In this document: positions 6,783 to 13,288 of the stretch, one piece after another | Numbering within the stretch: the first letter of the stretch is position 1 | How the letters are laid out: the number at the start of each line of letters is the position of its first letter | Origin: Tardiphaga sp. | GTDB lineage: Bacteria; Pseudomonadota; Alphaproteobacteria; Rhizobiales; Xanthobacteraceae | DNA length: 13,288 nt | Assembly: GCA_028290325.1 (NCBI GenBank) | Contig: JAQGJY010000434.1 | Coordinates: 1-13,288 of the forward strand | Direction of reading: 5' to 3' | The notes under the pieces: model-generated | Told to the model about the DNA's origin: nothing | The model's database searches: none | Seen by the model: only the letters and a program-made list of their open reading frames with translations | Program-made: the position numbers and the translations under genes

Positions 6783-7574
6783 ATGCTCGTCGATAGTCAC
6801 TGCCATCTCGACTTTCCGGACTTCGCCGATGATCTCGACGGTGTCGTGGCGCGCGCCGACGCCGCCGGCGTCAAGCGCCTGGTGACGATCTCGACGCGCG
6901 TGAAGCGTCTCGATGCGCTGCTGGCGATCAGTGACCGATTTGCGAATGTCTATTGCAGCGTCGGCACGCACCCGCATCAGGCCGACGAGGAAGACGGCAT
7001 CACGCCGGACCAATTGATCGCGCTGACGCGGCATCCGAAAGTGGTCGCACTGGGTGAGGCGGGGCTGGACTATTTCTACGCCAATGGATCGCCCGCTGCG
7101 CAGGAGCGCGGCTTTCGCGCGCATATCGCCGCCGCGCGCGCGACCGGCTTACCACTGGTCATCCATACGCGCGAGGCCGACGCCGATTGCGCGCGGATCC
7201 TCAAGGACGAAATGGGGCAGGGCAGATTCGGTGCGGTGCTGCATTGCTACACCGGCGGGCGCGATCTGGCGCTGACCGCGATCGAGCTCGGCTGCTATAT
7301 CGGCTTCACGGGCATCCTGACGTTCAAGAACTCGCAGGAGCTGCGTGACCGCGCGGCGGACTTGCCGGCGGATCGTATCTGGGTGGAACCCGACGCGCCG
7401 GTCCTCGCGCCCGGCAAAAATCGCGGCAAGCGCAACGAACCGTCATTTGTCGTCGAGACCGCGCGCGTGCTGGCTGAGACGCGCGGCGTGTCGTTCGACG
7501 CCCTGGCGCGGCAGACCACCGAAAACTTCTTTCGGCTGTTCAGCAAGGTGCCCGAATCGGGGTCGGTGGCATGA
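6783..7574 (+). CDS. tatD: TatD family metal-dependent hydrolase (DNase)
   Basis: TatD-family enzymes are TIM-barrel metallohydrolases; characterised members are 3'-5' exonucleases/DNases, some with roles in repair and DNA degradation. The metal ligands are all visible in this 263-residue protein: HxH at His6 and His8, Glu92 in LGEAGLDYFY, His128 in VIHTRE, His154 in LHCYTG, and Asp204. The last motif reads EPDAP where most family members have ETDAP or ETDSP, so a proline replaces the threonine next to the metal aspartate. The ATG at 6783 begins the first barrel strand and lies 2 bases after the metG stop; an AGGCGG stretch inside the end of metG may serve as ribosome site. Its stop overlaps the start of the next gene by 4 bases (ATGA), implying coupled translation. 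The in vivo role of this copy is not defined by sequence. Confidence 0.93.
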   Translation: MLVDSHCHLDFPDFADDLDGVVARADAAGVKRLVTISTRVKRLDALLAISDRFANVYCSVGTHPHQADEEDGITPDQLIALTRHPKVVALGEAGLDYFYANGSPAAQERGFRAHIAAARATGLPLVIHTREADADCARILKDEMGQGRFGAVLHCYTGGRDLALTAIELGCYIGFTGILTFKNSQELRDRAADLPADRIWVEPDAPVLAPGKNRGKRNEPSFVVETARVLAETRGVSFDALARQTTENFFRLFSKVPESGSVA

Positions 7575-8365
7575 CCCTTACGCTCACCATTCTCGGCTCA
7601 GGCTCGTCGGCGGGCGTGCCGCGTCCGGCGCTCGGCTGGGGCGCGTGCGATCCCGCCAATCCGAAAAACCGCCGTCGCCGCTGTTCGATGATGGCCGAGC
7701 GATCGGGCAAAAACGGTGTGACGCGCGTGGTGATCGACACCGCGCCGGATCTGCGCGAGCAATTGATCGACGCCGACGTCGATCATATCGACGCGGTGTT
7801 TCTGACGCACGAGCACGCCGACCAGACCCACGGCATCGACGATCTGCGCTCGGTTGTCCTGCATCAGCGCAAGCGGATTCCGGTCTATCTCAACGAGTCC
7901 ACCGCGAACGATATCCTGCCGCGTTTTTCCTATTGTTTCGTGTCGCCGACGGGCAGCGACTATCCGCCGATCCTCGACCGTAAATCGATCGAGGCCGGCG
8001 CGACGCAGACCATCGACGGGCCGGGCGGCGCGGTGTCATTGACGGCCTTTCTGGTTCAGCATGGCAAAATTCCCGCGCTCGGCTATCGCATCGGCGACGC
8101 GGCCTATACGCCTGACCTCAACGACATTCCGCCGGCCAGCTGGGCGGCGCTCGAAGGTCTCGATTTGTGGATCGTCGATGCGCTGCGCTACGCGCAGCAT
8201 CCGAGCCATTTCAGCCTCAGCGATGCCCTGCGCTGGATCGACAAGTTCAAGCCGCGCCGCGCGGTGCTGACGAATCTGCATTCCGATCTGGATTACGAGG
8301 TGCTGCGCGGCCAAGTGCCGGCCGGTGTCGAGGTCGGCTATGACGGGATGCGGTTGGTGGTGTGA
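7571..8365 (+). CDS. MBL-fold metallohydrolase, PhnP-like phosphodiesterase family
   Basis: The 264-residue protein belongs to the metallo-beta-lactamase fold near PhnP, whose E. coli member hydrolyses phosphoribosyl cyclic phosphate. The N-terminal LGSGSSAGVPRP and GWGACDP-NPKNRRRR segments mark this subgroup. Likely metal ligands are His80, His82 and Asp84 in THEHADQTHG, then His164, Asp182 or Asp203, His213 and His237 (TNLHSDLDY). The fourth ligand of the canonical HxHxDH motif is Gln85, with a histidine two residues further (His87). The gene starts inside the tatD stop codon (ATGA overlap), so the two are probably translated together. No other phn gene is present, so a role in phosphonate breakdown is not supported; an RNA- or nucleotide-derived cyclic phosphodiester is possible. 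It ends the plus-strand run. Confidence 0.88.
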   Translation: MTLTLTILGSGSSAGVPRPALGWGACDPANPKNRRRRCSMMAERSGKNGVTRVVIDTAPDLREQLIDADVDHIDAVFLTHEHADQTHGIDDLRSVVLHQRKRIPVYLNESTANDILPRFSYCFVSPTGSDYPPILDRKSIEAGATQTIDGPGGAVSLTAFLVQHGKIPALGYRIGDAAYTPDLNDIPPASWAALEGLDLWIVDALRYAQHPSHFSLSDALRWIDKFKPRRAVLTNLHSDLDYEVLRGQVPAGVEVGYDGMRLVV

Positions 8366-8375
8366 GGCCCCTCGT

Positions 8376-8448
8376 CATTCCGCGACGCGCGCCTCCTGAT
8401 GCGGGCCTACCCGCCCGCGACTGCCGAGAGCCGTCCACGCCGGGAATG
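8376..8448. repeat. imperfect concentric palindrome between convergent operons
   Basis: The outer arms are CATTCC (8376-8381) and GGAATG (8443-8448), perfect complements, with GCG and CGC next to them interrupted by one-base bulges. Inside sits the hairpin 8401-8418. The two symmetry centres, about 8412 and 8409.5, nearly coincide, so the whole 73 bases could fold into one cruciform or RNA stem. It resembles the degenerate intergenic palindromic repeats of rhizobial-type genomes, but only one copy is visible in the window. Confidence 0.35.
8401..8418. terminator. candidate bidirectional hairpin terminator
   Basis: GCGGGC (8401-8406) and GCCCGC (8413-8418) form a perfect 6-base-pair GC stem around a 6-base loop. 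It lies between the end of the MBL gene and the end of the acyl-CoA synthetase gene, where both transcripts should stop. There is no T-run on either side, so a classical intrinsic terminator is not shown; transcript-end protection or Rho-assisted termination are alternatives. Confidence 0.35.
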
Positions 8449-8468
8449 GCCGCTATCAGATGCCGCCG

Positions 8469-10097
8469 TTACTTCACCCGGTCGCGCAGCAGGAATTTTT
8501 GAATCTTTCCCGTCGAGGTCTTTGGAATTTCGCCGAACACGATCGATTTCGGCGTCTTGAAGCCGGGCATCTGGCCGCGACAGAAGCTGACGATCTCGGC
8601 CTCGGTCGCCGTCGCATTGTGCTTCAGCTCGACGAACGCGCAGGGCACCTCGCCCCATTTCGCGTCGGGCTTGGCGACGACGGCCGCGAACAGAACCGCC
8701 GGGTGTCTGTAGAGCACGTCCTCGACCTCGACCGACGAGATGTTCTCACCGCCCGAGATGATGATGTCCTTGGAGCGATCCTTGATGATGACGTAGCCGT
8801 CCGCGTCGAGCACGCCGAGATCGCCGGTATGAAACCAGCCGCCGGCGAAGGCCTCCTTGGTCGCGGCTTCGTTCTTGAGATAACCCTTCATCACGATATT
8901 GCCGCGAAACATCACTTCGCCGATTGTTTCGCCGTCGCGCGGGACCTCGCGCAGGGTTTCGGGATCCAGCACCGTGACCGCCTCCTGCAACGGGTAGGGC
9001 ACGCCCTGCCGCCGCTTCAGGCTGGCGCGCTCGGCGGCCGGAAGATCGTCCCAGCCCGGTTGTTCGGCGCAGATCGACGCCGGGCCATAGACCTCGGTGA
9101 GGCCATAGACATGGGTGAGCTTGATGCCGATCGTCTCGGCGCCCGCCAGCACCGCCATCGGCGGCGCCGCCCCGGCGATCAACCCGACCACCGGCCGCGC
9201 CGCGCCGGCCGTTGGCGCGTCGGGCGCGTTGATGAGCGTATTGTAGACGATCGGCGCGCCAGCCATGTGGGTGACGCCATGCCGCTGGATCAGATCGAAG
9301 ATCTTGGTCGGATCGACCTTGCGCAGGCAGACATTGACGCCGGCCGTCAGCGCGATCGTCCATGGAAAACACCAGCCATTGCAGTGAAACATCGGCAGCG
9401 TCCAGAGATAGACGGGGTGGTGGTGCAGCTGGCCGGCAAGGACGTTGCTGGTCGCGTTGAGATAGGCGCCGCGATGATGCGTGACGACACCCTTGGGATT
9501 ACCCGTGGTGCCCGAGGTGTAGCTCAGCGCGATCGCGTCCCATTCGTCGTTTGGGTGCAAGGGTTTGAAATCCGGATCGCCGGCGGCGAGGGCGTCTTCG
9601 TAGTCGATCGCGCCGATGCGTCGGCCGCCGGCGAAGGACGCGTCGGCGACATCGACGACGACCGGCTTCGGGCCGCTCATCAGCGTCAAGGCCTGCGCGA
9701 TCACCTCGGCGAATTCGGGATCGACCAGGATCAGCTTGGCGCCGCCATGGTCGAGCTGGAAGGCGAGGCTGGCCGCCTCGAGCCGGATGTTCAGCGTGTT
9801 CAGGACGCAACCAGCCATCGGCACCGCGAAATGCGCCTCGTTCATCGCGGGCAGGTTGGGCAGCATCGCCGCGACGGTGTCGCCGCGCCCGAGGCCGCGC
9901 CGCGACAGGAACGATGCGAAGCGGCGGCAGCGCTGATAGGTCTCGGCCCAGGTATAGACGCGCCCTTCATAGATGGCGCTGGGCAGGGTCGGAAACACGG
10001 CGGCCGATCGCGCGAGGAAGCTCAGCGGCGACAGAGCGACGAAGTTGGCGGGCGTTTTGTCGAGCCCGATGTCGAAGGGATTGGTGGCCGAAGTCAT
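8469..10097 (-). CDS. AMP-forming acyl-CoA synthetase (short/medium-chain type)
   Basis: It activates a carboxylic acid with ATP and CoA to an acyl-CoA through an acyl-adenylate. ANL-superfamily motifs occur in order: phosphate loop YTSGTTGNPKG at 193-203, PMFHCNGWCFPW at 235-246 in the acyl pocket, YGLTEVYG at 331-338, TGD at 424-426, hinge KDRSKD at 439-444, ISGGENISS at 447-455, and the C-terminal catalytic Lys531 in PKTSTGK. The HCNGW form of the pocket motif is shared with plant AAE-type acetate/butyrate ligases and medium-chain ligases, so a short or medium acyl or related acid is the likely substrate; this is inference. The length of 542 residues is normal. It lies downstream of TRAP transporter genes in the same direction after 107 bases, suggesting activation of the imported acid. 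A ribosome site is weak (GAGA about 10 bases upstream). Confidence 0.94.
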   Translation of the reverse strand: MTSATNPFDIGLDKTPANFVALSPLSFLARSAAVFPTLPSAIYEGRVYTWAETYQRCRRFASFLSRRGLGRGDTVAAMLPNLPAMNEAHFAVPMAGCVLNTLNIRLEAASLAFQLDHGGAKLILVDPEFAEVIAQALTLMSGPKPVVVDVADASFAGGRRIGAIDYEDALAAGDPDFKPLHPNDEWDAIALSYTSGTTGNPKGVVTHHRGAYLNATSNVLAGQLHHHPVYLWTLPMFHCNGWCFPWTIALTAGVNVCLRKVDPTKIFDLIQRHGVTHMAGAPIVYNTLINAPDAPTAGAARPVVGLIAGAAPPMAVLAGAETIGIKLTHVYGLTEVYGPASICAEQPGWDDLPAAERASLKRRQGVPYPLQEAVTVLDPETLREVPRDGETIGEVMFRGNIVMKGYLKNEAATKEAFAGGWFHTGDLGVLDADGYVIIKDRSKDIIISGGENISSVEVEDVLYRHPAVLFAAVVAKPDAKWGEVPCAFVELKHNATATEAEIVSFCRGQMPGFKTPKSIVFGEIPKTSTGKIQKFLLRDRVK

Positions 10098-10119
10098 GAT
10101 GTTTGTCTCGATATCTCAG

Positions 10120-10141
10120 TGTATTACGGCAATCTTTGATG
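10120..10141 (-). promoter_or_regulatory. candidate sigma-70-like promoter of the acyl-CoA synthetase
   Basis: On the minus strand, TTGATG (four of six consensus bases) is followed after 16 bases by TAATAC, or after 19 by TACACT. The -35 hexamer coincides with one arm of the 15-base palindrome. The match is moderate; position and overlap with the palindrome make it more credible than its score alone. Confidence 0.3.
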
Positions 10142-10149
10142 GCATCAAA
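10135..10149. promoter_or_regulatory. 15-base palindrome, probable operator upstream of acyl-CoA synthetase
   Basis: TTTGATG and CATCAAA form perfect 7-base arms around a single central base. The site is 38 bases upstream of the acyl-CoA synthetase start and overlaps its candidate -35 hexamer. The symmetry suits a dimeric regulator. It has the T-N11-A form of LysR-type sites and would also suit a GntR or TetR repressor. It resembles an FNR/FixK box but has a spacer one base too short (TTGA-N5-TCAA, not N6), so that family is unlikely. The regulator itself is not encoded in the window. Confidence 0.5.
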
Positions 10150-10150
10150 T

Positions 10151-10165
10151 TAATGCGATACATTA
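10151..10165. promoter_or_regulatory. second palindrome TAATG-N5-CATTA next to the operator
   Basis: Perfect 5-base arms surround a 5-base core that is not symmetric. Its centre lies 16 bases from the centre of the neighbouring 15-base palindrome, about one and a half helical turns, so two dimers could bind on opposite faces. The arm sequences differ from the first palindrome, so it may serve a different protein or be chance in an AT-rich patch. Confidence 0.3.
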
Positions 10166-10204
10166 GATGATGAGAGTCCCGTAACGCGTTGCGAGGACAC
10201 GATA

Positions 10205-12091
10205 TTATAGAAATCCGATCGATATCCACGGGAAGACCGCCACGATGATCAGTCCGACCAGCAGCGCCAGCAGATATCCCAGAATCGGCCGGATTCCCTC
10301 CGCCGGATCGACGCGGCCGATCGCGCAGGCGGCGTAATAGCCGACGCCAAAGGGCGGCGCGAACAGGCCGATGCCCATCGCCAGGATCACGATCATCGCG
10401 TAATGGACCTCGTGGACGCCGACCAAGCGCGCGATCGGAAACAGCAACGGGCCGAACAGCACGATCGCCGGGATACCTTCGAGCACGCTGCCGAGCACGA
10501 TGAAGGCGACGATCGACACCGCGATGAAGGTGGCCGCGCCGCCGGGCAGGCCTGTCATCGCCGCCGCCAGCGAGCGCGAGAAGCCGGATTGGGTCAGGCC
10601 CCACGCCATGCCGGTCGCGGTGCCGATGATCAGCAGGATCGCGCCGGATAGGCACGCGGTGTCGATCAGCATCGGCATCAGCCGCCGCCAGTTGAACTGT
10701 CGGTAGATCACCAGGCCGGCCAGCACCGCATAGACGATACCGATGGTGGAGACTTCCGTCGCCGTCGCGATGCCTTCGACGACGGCGGCGCGGATCACGA
10801 ACGGTAGCGCCAGCGCGGGCAGGGCAATGATGAACGCGCGGCCGATCTGGCGGCGCGTCGCGCGTTTGACGGCGCTGAGGTCTTCGGTGCGATAGCGCCA
10901 CCAGACCAGCGCCGACAGCGTCAGCGCCAGCACCACGCCGGGCAGCAAGCCGCCGGTGAACAACGCCGCGATCGACACCCCGGTGACCGAGCCGATGGTG
11001 ATCAATACGAGGCTCGGCGGGATGGTTTCGGTCTGCGCGCCGGTGGCGGCCAACAGCGCCACCAGATCGCCCGGCTTGGCGCCACGCTGTTTCATCTCGG
11101 GAAACAGCACGGGTGCGACGGCCGCCATGTCGGCGGCTTTCGAGCCGGAAATGCCGGAGACGAGATACATCGCGCCGACCAGCACATAATGCAGGCCGCC
11201 ACGGACATGGCCGAGCAGGCTGGCGAGGAACGCCACCATCGCCCGCGCCATGCCGGTCATTTCGATCAGCAGGCCAAGAAAGACGAACAACGGCACCGAC
11301 AACAGGATGAGATGGCTCATGCCCTCGTCCATCCGGCCGACCAGCACCATCAACGGCGTGTTGGTCGTCAGCGCCAGATAGCCGTAGATCGCCAGCCCAA
11401 AAGCGAAGGCGATCGGCACCCCGGCGAAGACGCAGAAGCCGACCACGCCGATGAAAAAGATGATGAGGTTGAGATTGCCGAGCGGCCTCAACAGCGGGCC
11501 GATCGCCCAGAAGATCGCGGCGATGCCCAGCACGGTCAGCAGCGCGCCGCCGATCAGTCTGAAATCGGCGGCCTTGGCGAGCCGCAGCAGCGCGAAAACC
11601 CCCATCAGGCCAATGCCGACGGGCAGCGCCGCGGCGCGCCAGATATTGGCGATCTGCAACGCCGGCGTTGTGATGTAGCTTTCTTCGTAGGCGTATTCGG
11701 AAGCCGGCCAGGCGATCATCACGATGAACAACAGAGCCGCGATGGTCGCGACCGAATCGAGAAAGGCCCGCCGCGCCGGCGGCTGCGCCGCCACCACGGC
11801 GGTCATCCGCATGTGTTCGGCGCGACGAAAGGCGACCGCCGAGCCCAGCATCGCCAGCCACAGAAACAGGATCGAGGCCAGTTCGTCCGACCAGATCAGC
11901 GGCTGGTGCAGGCCGTAGCGCGCCACCACGCCGATGAACAGGATGACGACCTCGGCGACGACGAGCAGCGCCGCCGGCAGTTCGACCAGCGCGCCGAGCC
12001 ATTGCTCGATCGACGCGATGATGGTCTGCCGGCGGTTGAAGGCCGGCAGTTCGACGCCAACAGGCGCATGCGACAGGTCAGCGTGCGCCAT
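10205..12091 (-). CDS. fused TRAP transporter permease (DctQ-DctM)
   Basis: TRAP permeases import organic acids handed over by a periplasmic binding protein, driven by sodium or proton gradients. Here the small DctQ and large DctM subunits form one 628-residue inner-membrane protein. Residues about 25-175 show the DctQ pattern: four hydrophobic segments with WSDE at 67-70, Trp78, paired Arg89/Arg90 and His93. A linker with one or two extra membrane segments (about 177-225) leads to DctM, with GVPIAFAFGLA at 224-234, PLFVFLG at 267-273, GGLHYVLVGAMYLVSGISGSKAAD at about 298-321 given here only in part by its GISGSK core, GSVLEGIPA at 534-542 and GLFAPPFGVGYY at 575-586. The start lies 11 bases after the dctP stop with only a weak ribosome site, so coupled translation from dctP is likely. 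Substrate not readable. Confidence 0.93.
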   Translation of the reverse strand: MAHADLSHAPVGVELPAFNRRQTIIASIEQWLGALVELPAALLVVAEVVILFIGVVARYGLHQPLIWSDELASILFLWLAMLGSAVAFRRAEHMRMTAVVAAQPPARRAFLDSVATIAALLFIVMIAWPASEYAYEESYITTPALQIANIWRAAALPVGIGLMGVFALLRLAKAADFRLIGGALLTVLGIAAIFWAIGPLLRPLGNLNLIIFFIGVVGFCVFAGVPIAFAFGLAIYGYLALTTNTPLMVLVGRMDEGMSHLILLSVPLFVFLGLLIEMTGMARAMVAFLASLLGHVRGGLHYVLVGAMYLVSGISGSKAADMAAVAPVLFPEMKQRGAKPGDLVALLAATGAQTETIPPSLVLITIGSVTGVSIAALFTGGLLPGVVLALTLSALVWWRYRTEDLSAVKRATRRQIGRAFIIALPALALPFVIRAAVVEGIATATEVSTIGIVYAVLAGLVIYRQFNWRRLMPMLIDTACLSGAILLIIGTATGMAWGLTQSGFSRSLAAAMTGLPGGAATFIAVSIVAFIVLGSVLEGIPAIVLFGPLLFPIARLVGVHEVHYAMIVILAMGIGLFAPPFGVGYYAACAIGRVDPAEGIRPILGYLLALLVGLIIVAVFPWISIGFL

Positions 12092-12102
12092 GACGGATCA
12101 AC

Positions 12103-13122
12103 TTACGCCAGCTTGCCGACGGACTTTTCCAGCAGCGCCCAGGCCTGTTCGCCGTATTTGCCCTTCCACTCGCTGTAGAAGCCGGCGGAGCGCAACTTCT
12201 CCCGGAACGGCGTCACTTCGGGCTGATTGAAGACGAGGCCCTTGGCGGACAAATCCTGCCGCACCGTGGCGTTGAGCGCGGCGGTGTCGCCGCGTTCCTT
12301 CATCGCCGCGGCGTTGATGTTTTTGGCAACGATATCGCGCACATCGGCGGGGATCTTCTCCCACGCGCGGCGGTTCGCCAGGAACCAGAAACCGTCCCAC
12401 ATATGGTTGGTCAGCGAGCAGTATTTCTGCACTTCATAGAGCTTCGCGGTCGAGATCAGCGCCAGCGGGTTTTCCTGGCCCTCGACGATTTTGGTCTGCA
12501 ACGCCGAATAGACTTCGCTGAAGTTGATCGAGGCGGGCGCGGCATCGAAGGCTTTGTACATCGAGGTCCAGAGCGGCGACACCGGCACCCGGATCTTGAA
12601 GCCCTTGAGATCGTCGGGGCCGTTGATGGCGCGGGTCGAGGACGTGGTCTGGCGGAAGCCGTTGTCCCAAATCTTGTCCATGACGACGAGATTGGCCTTG
12701 GTGATTTCGCCGCGCACATAAGCGCCGAGATCGCCGTCCATGGCCTTCCAGACGGTGTCGTAATCCGGGAACGCGAAGCCGATGCCGTTGATCGAGGCCG
12801 CCGGCACCAAGGTCGCCAAAATCAGCCCTGACAGCGTGAAGAACTCGACGCCGCCGGACCTGATCTGGCTCAGAACGTCGGTATCGGAGCCGAGCTGGTT
12901 GTTGGGAAACACCTGCAAGTCGAAACGGCCGTTGGTTTCGGCCTTGATCGCGGCCGACATCTCGCGGGCGCGGACGTTGAGCGGATGCGTATCGGGCAGG
13001 TTGTTGGCATATTTGTAGGTGAATTCGGCCTGCTGCGCGCGGGCCACGAACGGCATGCCGATGCCGCCGAGAACAGTCGCCGCCGCCGACGCCTTCAACA
13101 CAGTCCGACGTGATACGCTCAT
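12103..13122 (-). CDS. dctP: TRAP transporter solute-binding protein (DctP family)
   Basis: It captures the organic acid in the periplasm and delivers it to the DctQM permease encoded just downstream. The 339-residue product begins with a twin-arginine signal, SRRTVLK at 4-10, then a hydrophobic core and a cleavage site after ARA at residue 29, so it is probably exported folded by the Tat system. Family landmarks follow: NNLPDTHP near 40-47, PNNQLGSD at 73-80, Arg157 in GFRQ, Arg178 in the KIRVP strand that usually holds the ligand carboxylate, and GQENP at 215-219. The start at 13122 has a strong ribosome site (GGGGAG, 8 bases upstream). It is the first gene of the TRAP set; the permease starts 11 bases after its stop. 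The ligand is probably a monocarboxylate, aromatic acid or keto acid, but sequence alone does not decide. Confidence 0.94.
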   Translation of the reverse strand: MSVSRRTVLKASAAATVLGGIGMPFVARAQQAEFTYKYANNLPDTHPLNVRAREMSAAIKAETNGRFDLQVFPNNQLGSDTDVLSQIRSGGVEFFTLSGLILATLVPAASINGIGFAFPDYDTVWKAMDGDLGAYVRGEITKANLVVMDKIWDNGFRQTTSSTRAINGPDDLKGFKIRVPVSPLWTSMYKAFDAAPASINFSEVYSALQTKIVEGQENPLALISTAKLYEVQKYCSLTNHMWDGFWFLANRRAWEKIPADVRDIVAKNINAAAMKERGDTAALNATVRQDLSAKGLVFNQPEVTPFREKLRSAGFYSEWKGKYGEQAWALLEKSVGKLA

Positions 13123-13288
13123 TGGATTGCTCCCCAGATTTTAATTTTCTGTGCGCACCATAGTGAGGGTTTCGCAAGCGGTCATCATCCGAACGTCGCA
13201 AGCCGCGCGATTTCCAGTGCTGAGATGGCGATGGCGCTGACCGTGCGGTGGCGATATCGGCACGTGACGGCCAGACCCGACGCGCCAA
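13123..13288. promoter_or_regulatory. upstream region of the TRAP operon, cut by the window end
   Basis: It should hold the promoter of dctP. An 8-base palindrome GTGCGCAC lies at 13151-13158, and the octamer TCGCAAGC is directly repeated at 13172-13179 and 13196-13203 (24-base period). No convincing -35/-10 pair was found; TAAAAT near the start codon is too close to the ribosome site. Two short open frames reach the edge: plus from ATG 13225 (21 codons so far) and minus ending in TGA at 13185 (33 codons). Neither resembles a known protein, so no gene is called. Confidence 0.35.

Noticed and set aside
8460..10139. 559-codon plus-strand open frame opposite the acyl-CoA synthetase
   Set aside because: It mirrors the synthetase codon for codon on the other strand, and the product is Asp/Arg/Gly-rich with no domain; high GC codon use leaves the antisense frame free of stops.
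10136..10148. FNR/FixK box (TTGAT...ATCAA) upstream of the acyl-CoA synthetase
   Set aside because: The spacer is three bases between TTGAT and ATCAA, where the family needs four; treated as a palindrome of unknown class.
10204..10209. Perfect TATAAT on the minus strand at the end of the TRAP gene
   Set aside because: It includes the TAA stop codon and has no -35-like hexamer 16-18 bases upstream, so a promoter is not supported.
10116..12002. A second 628-codon minus-strand frame over the TRAP permease
   Set aside because: The true frame gives continuous membrane helices and DctQ/DctM motifs; this one is Arg-rich and soluble-looking. The equal length is coincidence.
13185..13288. Possible 3' end of a minus-strand gene, or 5' end of a plus-strand gene from 13225
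   Set aside because: Both frames are too short (33 and 21 codons) and resemble no known protein, so neither can be preferred without more sequence.

Overview
This is a GC-rich window (about two-thirds G+C by eye) from an alphaproteobacterium, most likely of the Bradyrhizobiaceae/Nitrobacteraceae type (Bradyrhizobium, Rhodopseudomonas, Afipia and relatives). The assignment is inferred from the gene order rlpA - dac - tmk - holB - metG - tatD - MBL hydrolase, the zinc-less forms of delta-prime and MetRS, and TRAP transport genes next to an acyl-CoA synthetase. No rRNA or tRNA gene is present to confirm it.

Layout. (A) 1-1122: a short upstream region with a CtrA-like half site, then rlpA, a septal/cell-wall lytic transglycosylase lipoprotein. 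(B) 1116-2069, minus strand: an epoxide hydrolase of the alpha/beta-hydrolase fold. Its stop codon overlaps the end of rlpA convergently by 7 bp, and its 5' end diverges from the next gene. (C) 2185-8365, plus strand: a compact housekeeping run of D,D-carboxypeptidase (dac), dTMP kinase (tmk), DNA polymerase III delta-prime (holB), methionyl-tRNA synthetase (metG), TatD hydrolase and a PhnP-like metallo-beta-lactamase-fold hydrolase. Junctions are 2, 16, 81, 2 and -4 bp. (D) 8366-8468: a convergent junction with a nearly concentric imperfect palindrome. (E) 8469-13122, minus strand, read right to left: a Tat-exported DctP solute-binding protein, a fused DctQ-DctM TRAP permease, and, after 107 bp holding two palindromes, an AMP-forming acyl-CoA synthetase. 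(F) 13123-13288: upstream region of the TRAP operon, cut by the window edge.

How the genes work together. Region C joins peptidoglycan maturation (with rlpA), dTTP supply, clamp loading, translation and two small metallohydrolases; it looks like ordinary core chromosome. Region E reads as an uptake-and-activation module: DctP captures an organic acid in the periplasm, DctQM imports it with a sodium or proton gradient, and the CoA ligase traps it as a thioester. The substrate cannot be read from sequence. I see no mobile element, CRISPR array, phage gene, defence system or clearly new multi-gene system. The most useful leads are a near-perfect 15-bp palindrome overlapping a candidate -35 box of the CoA ligase, the HxHxDQ metal motif in the MBL protein, the isolated epoxide hydrolase inside the core cluster, and the palindromic element between the two convergent operons.
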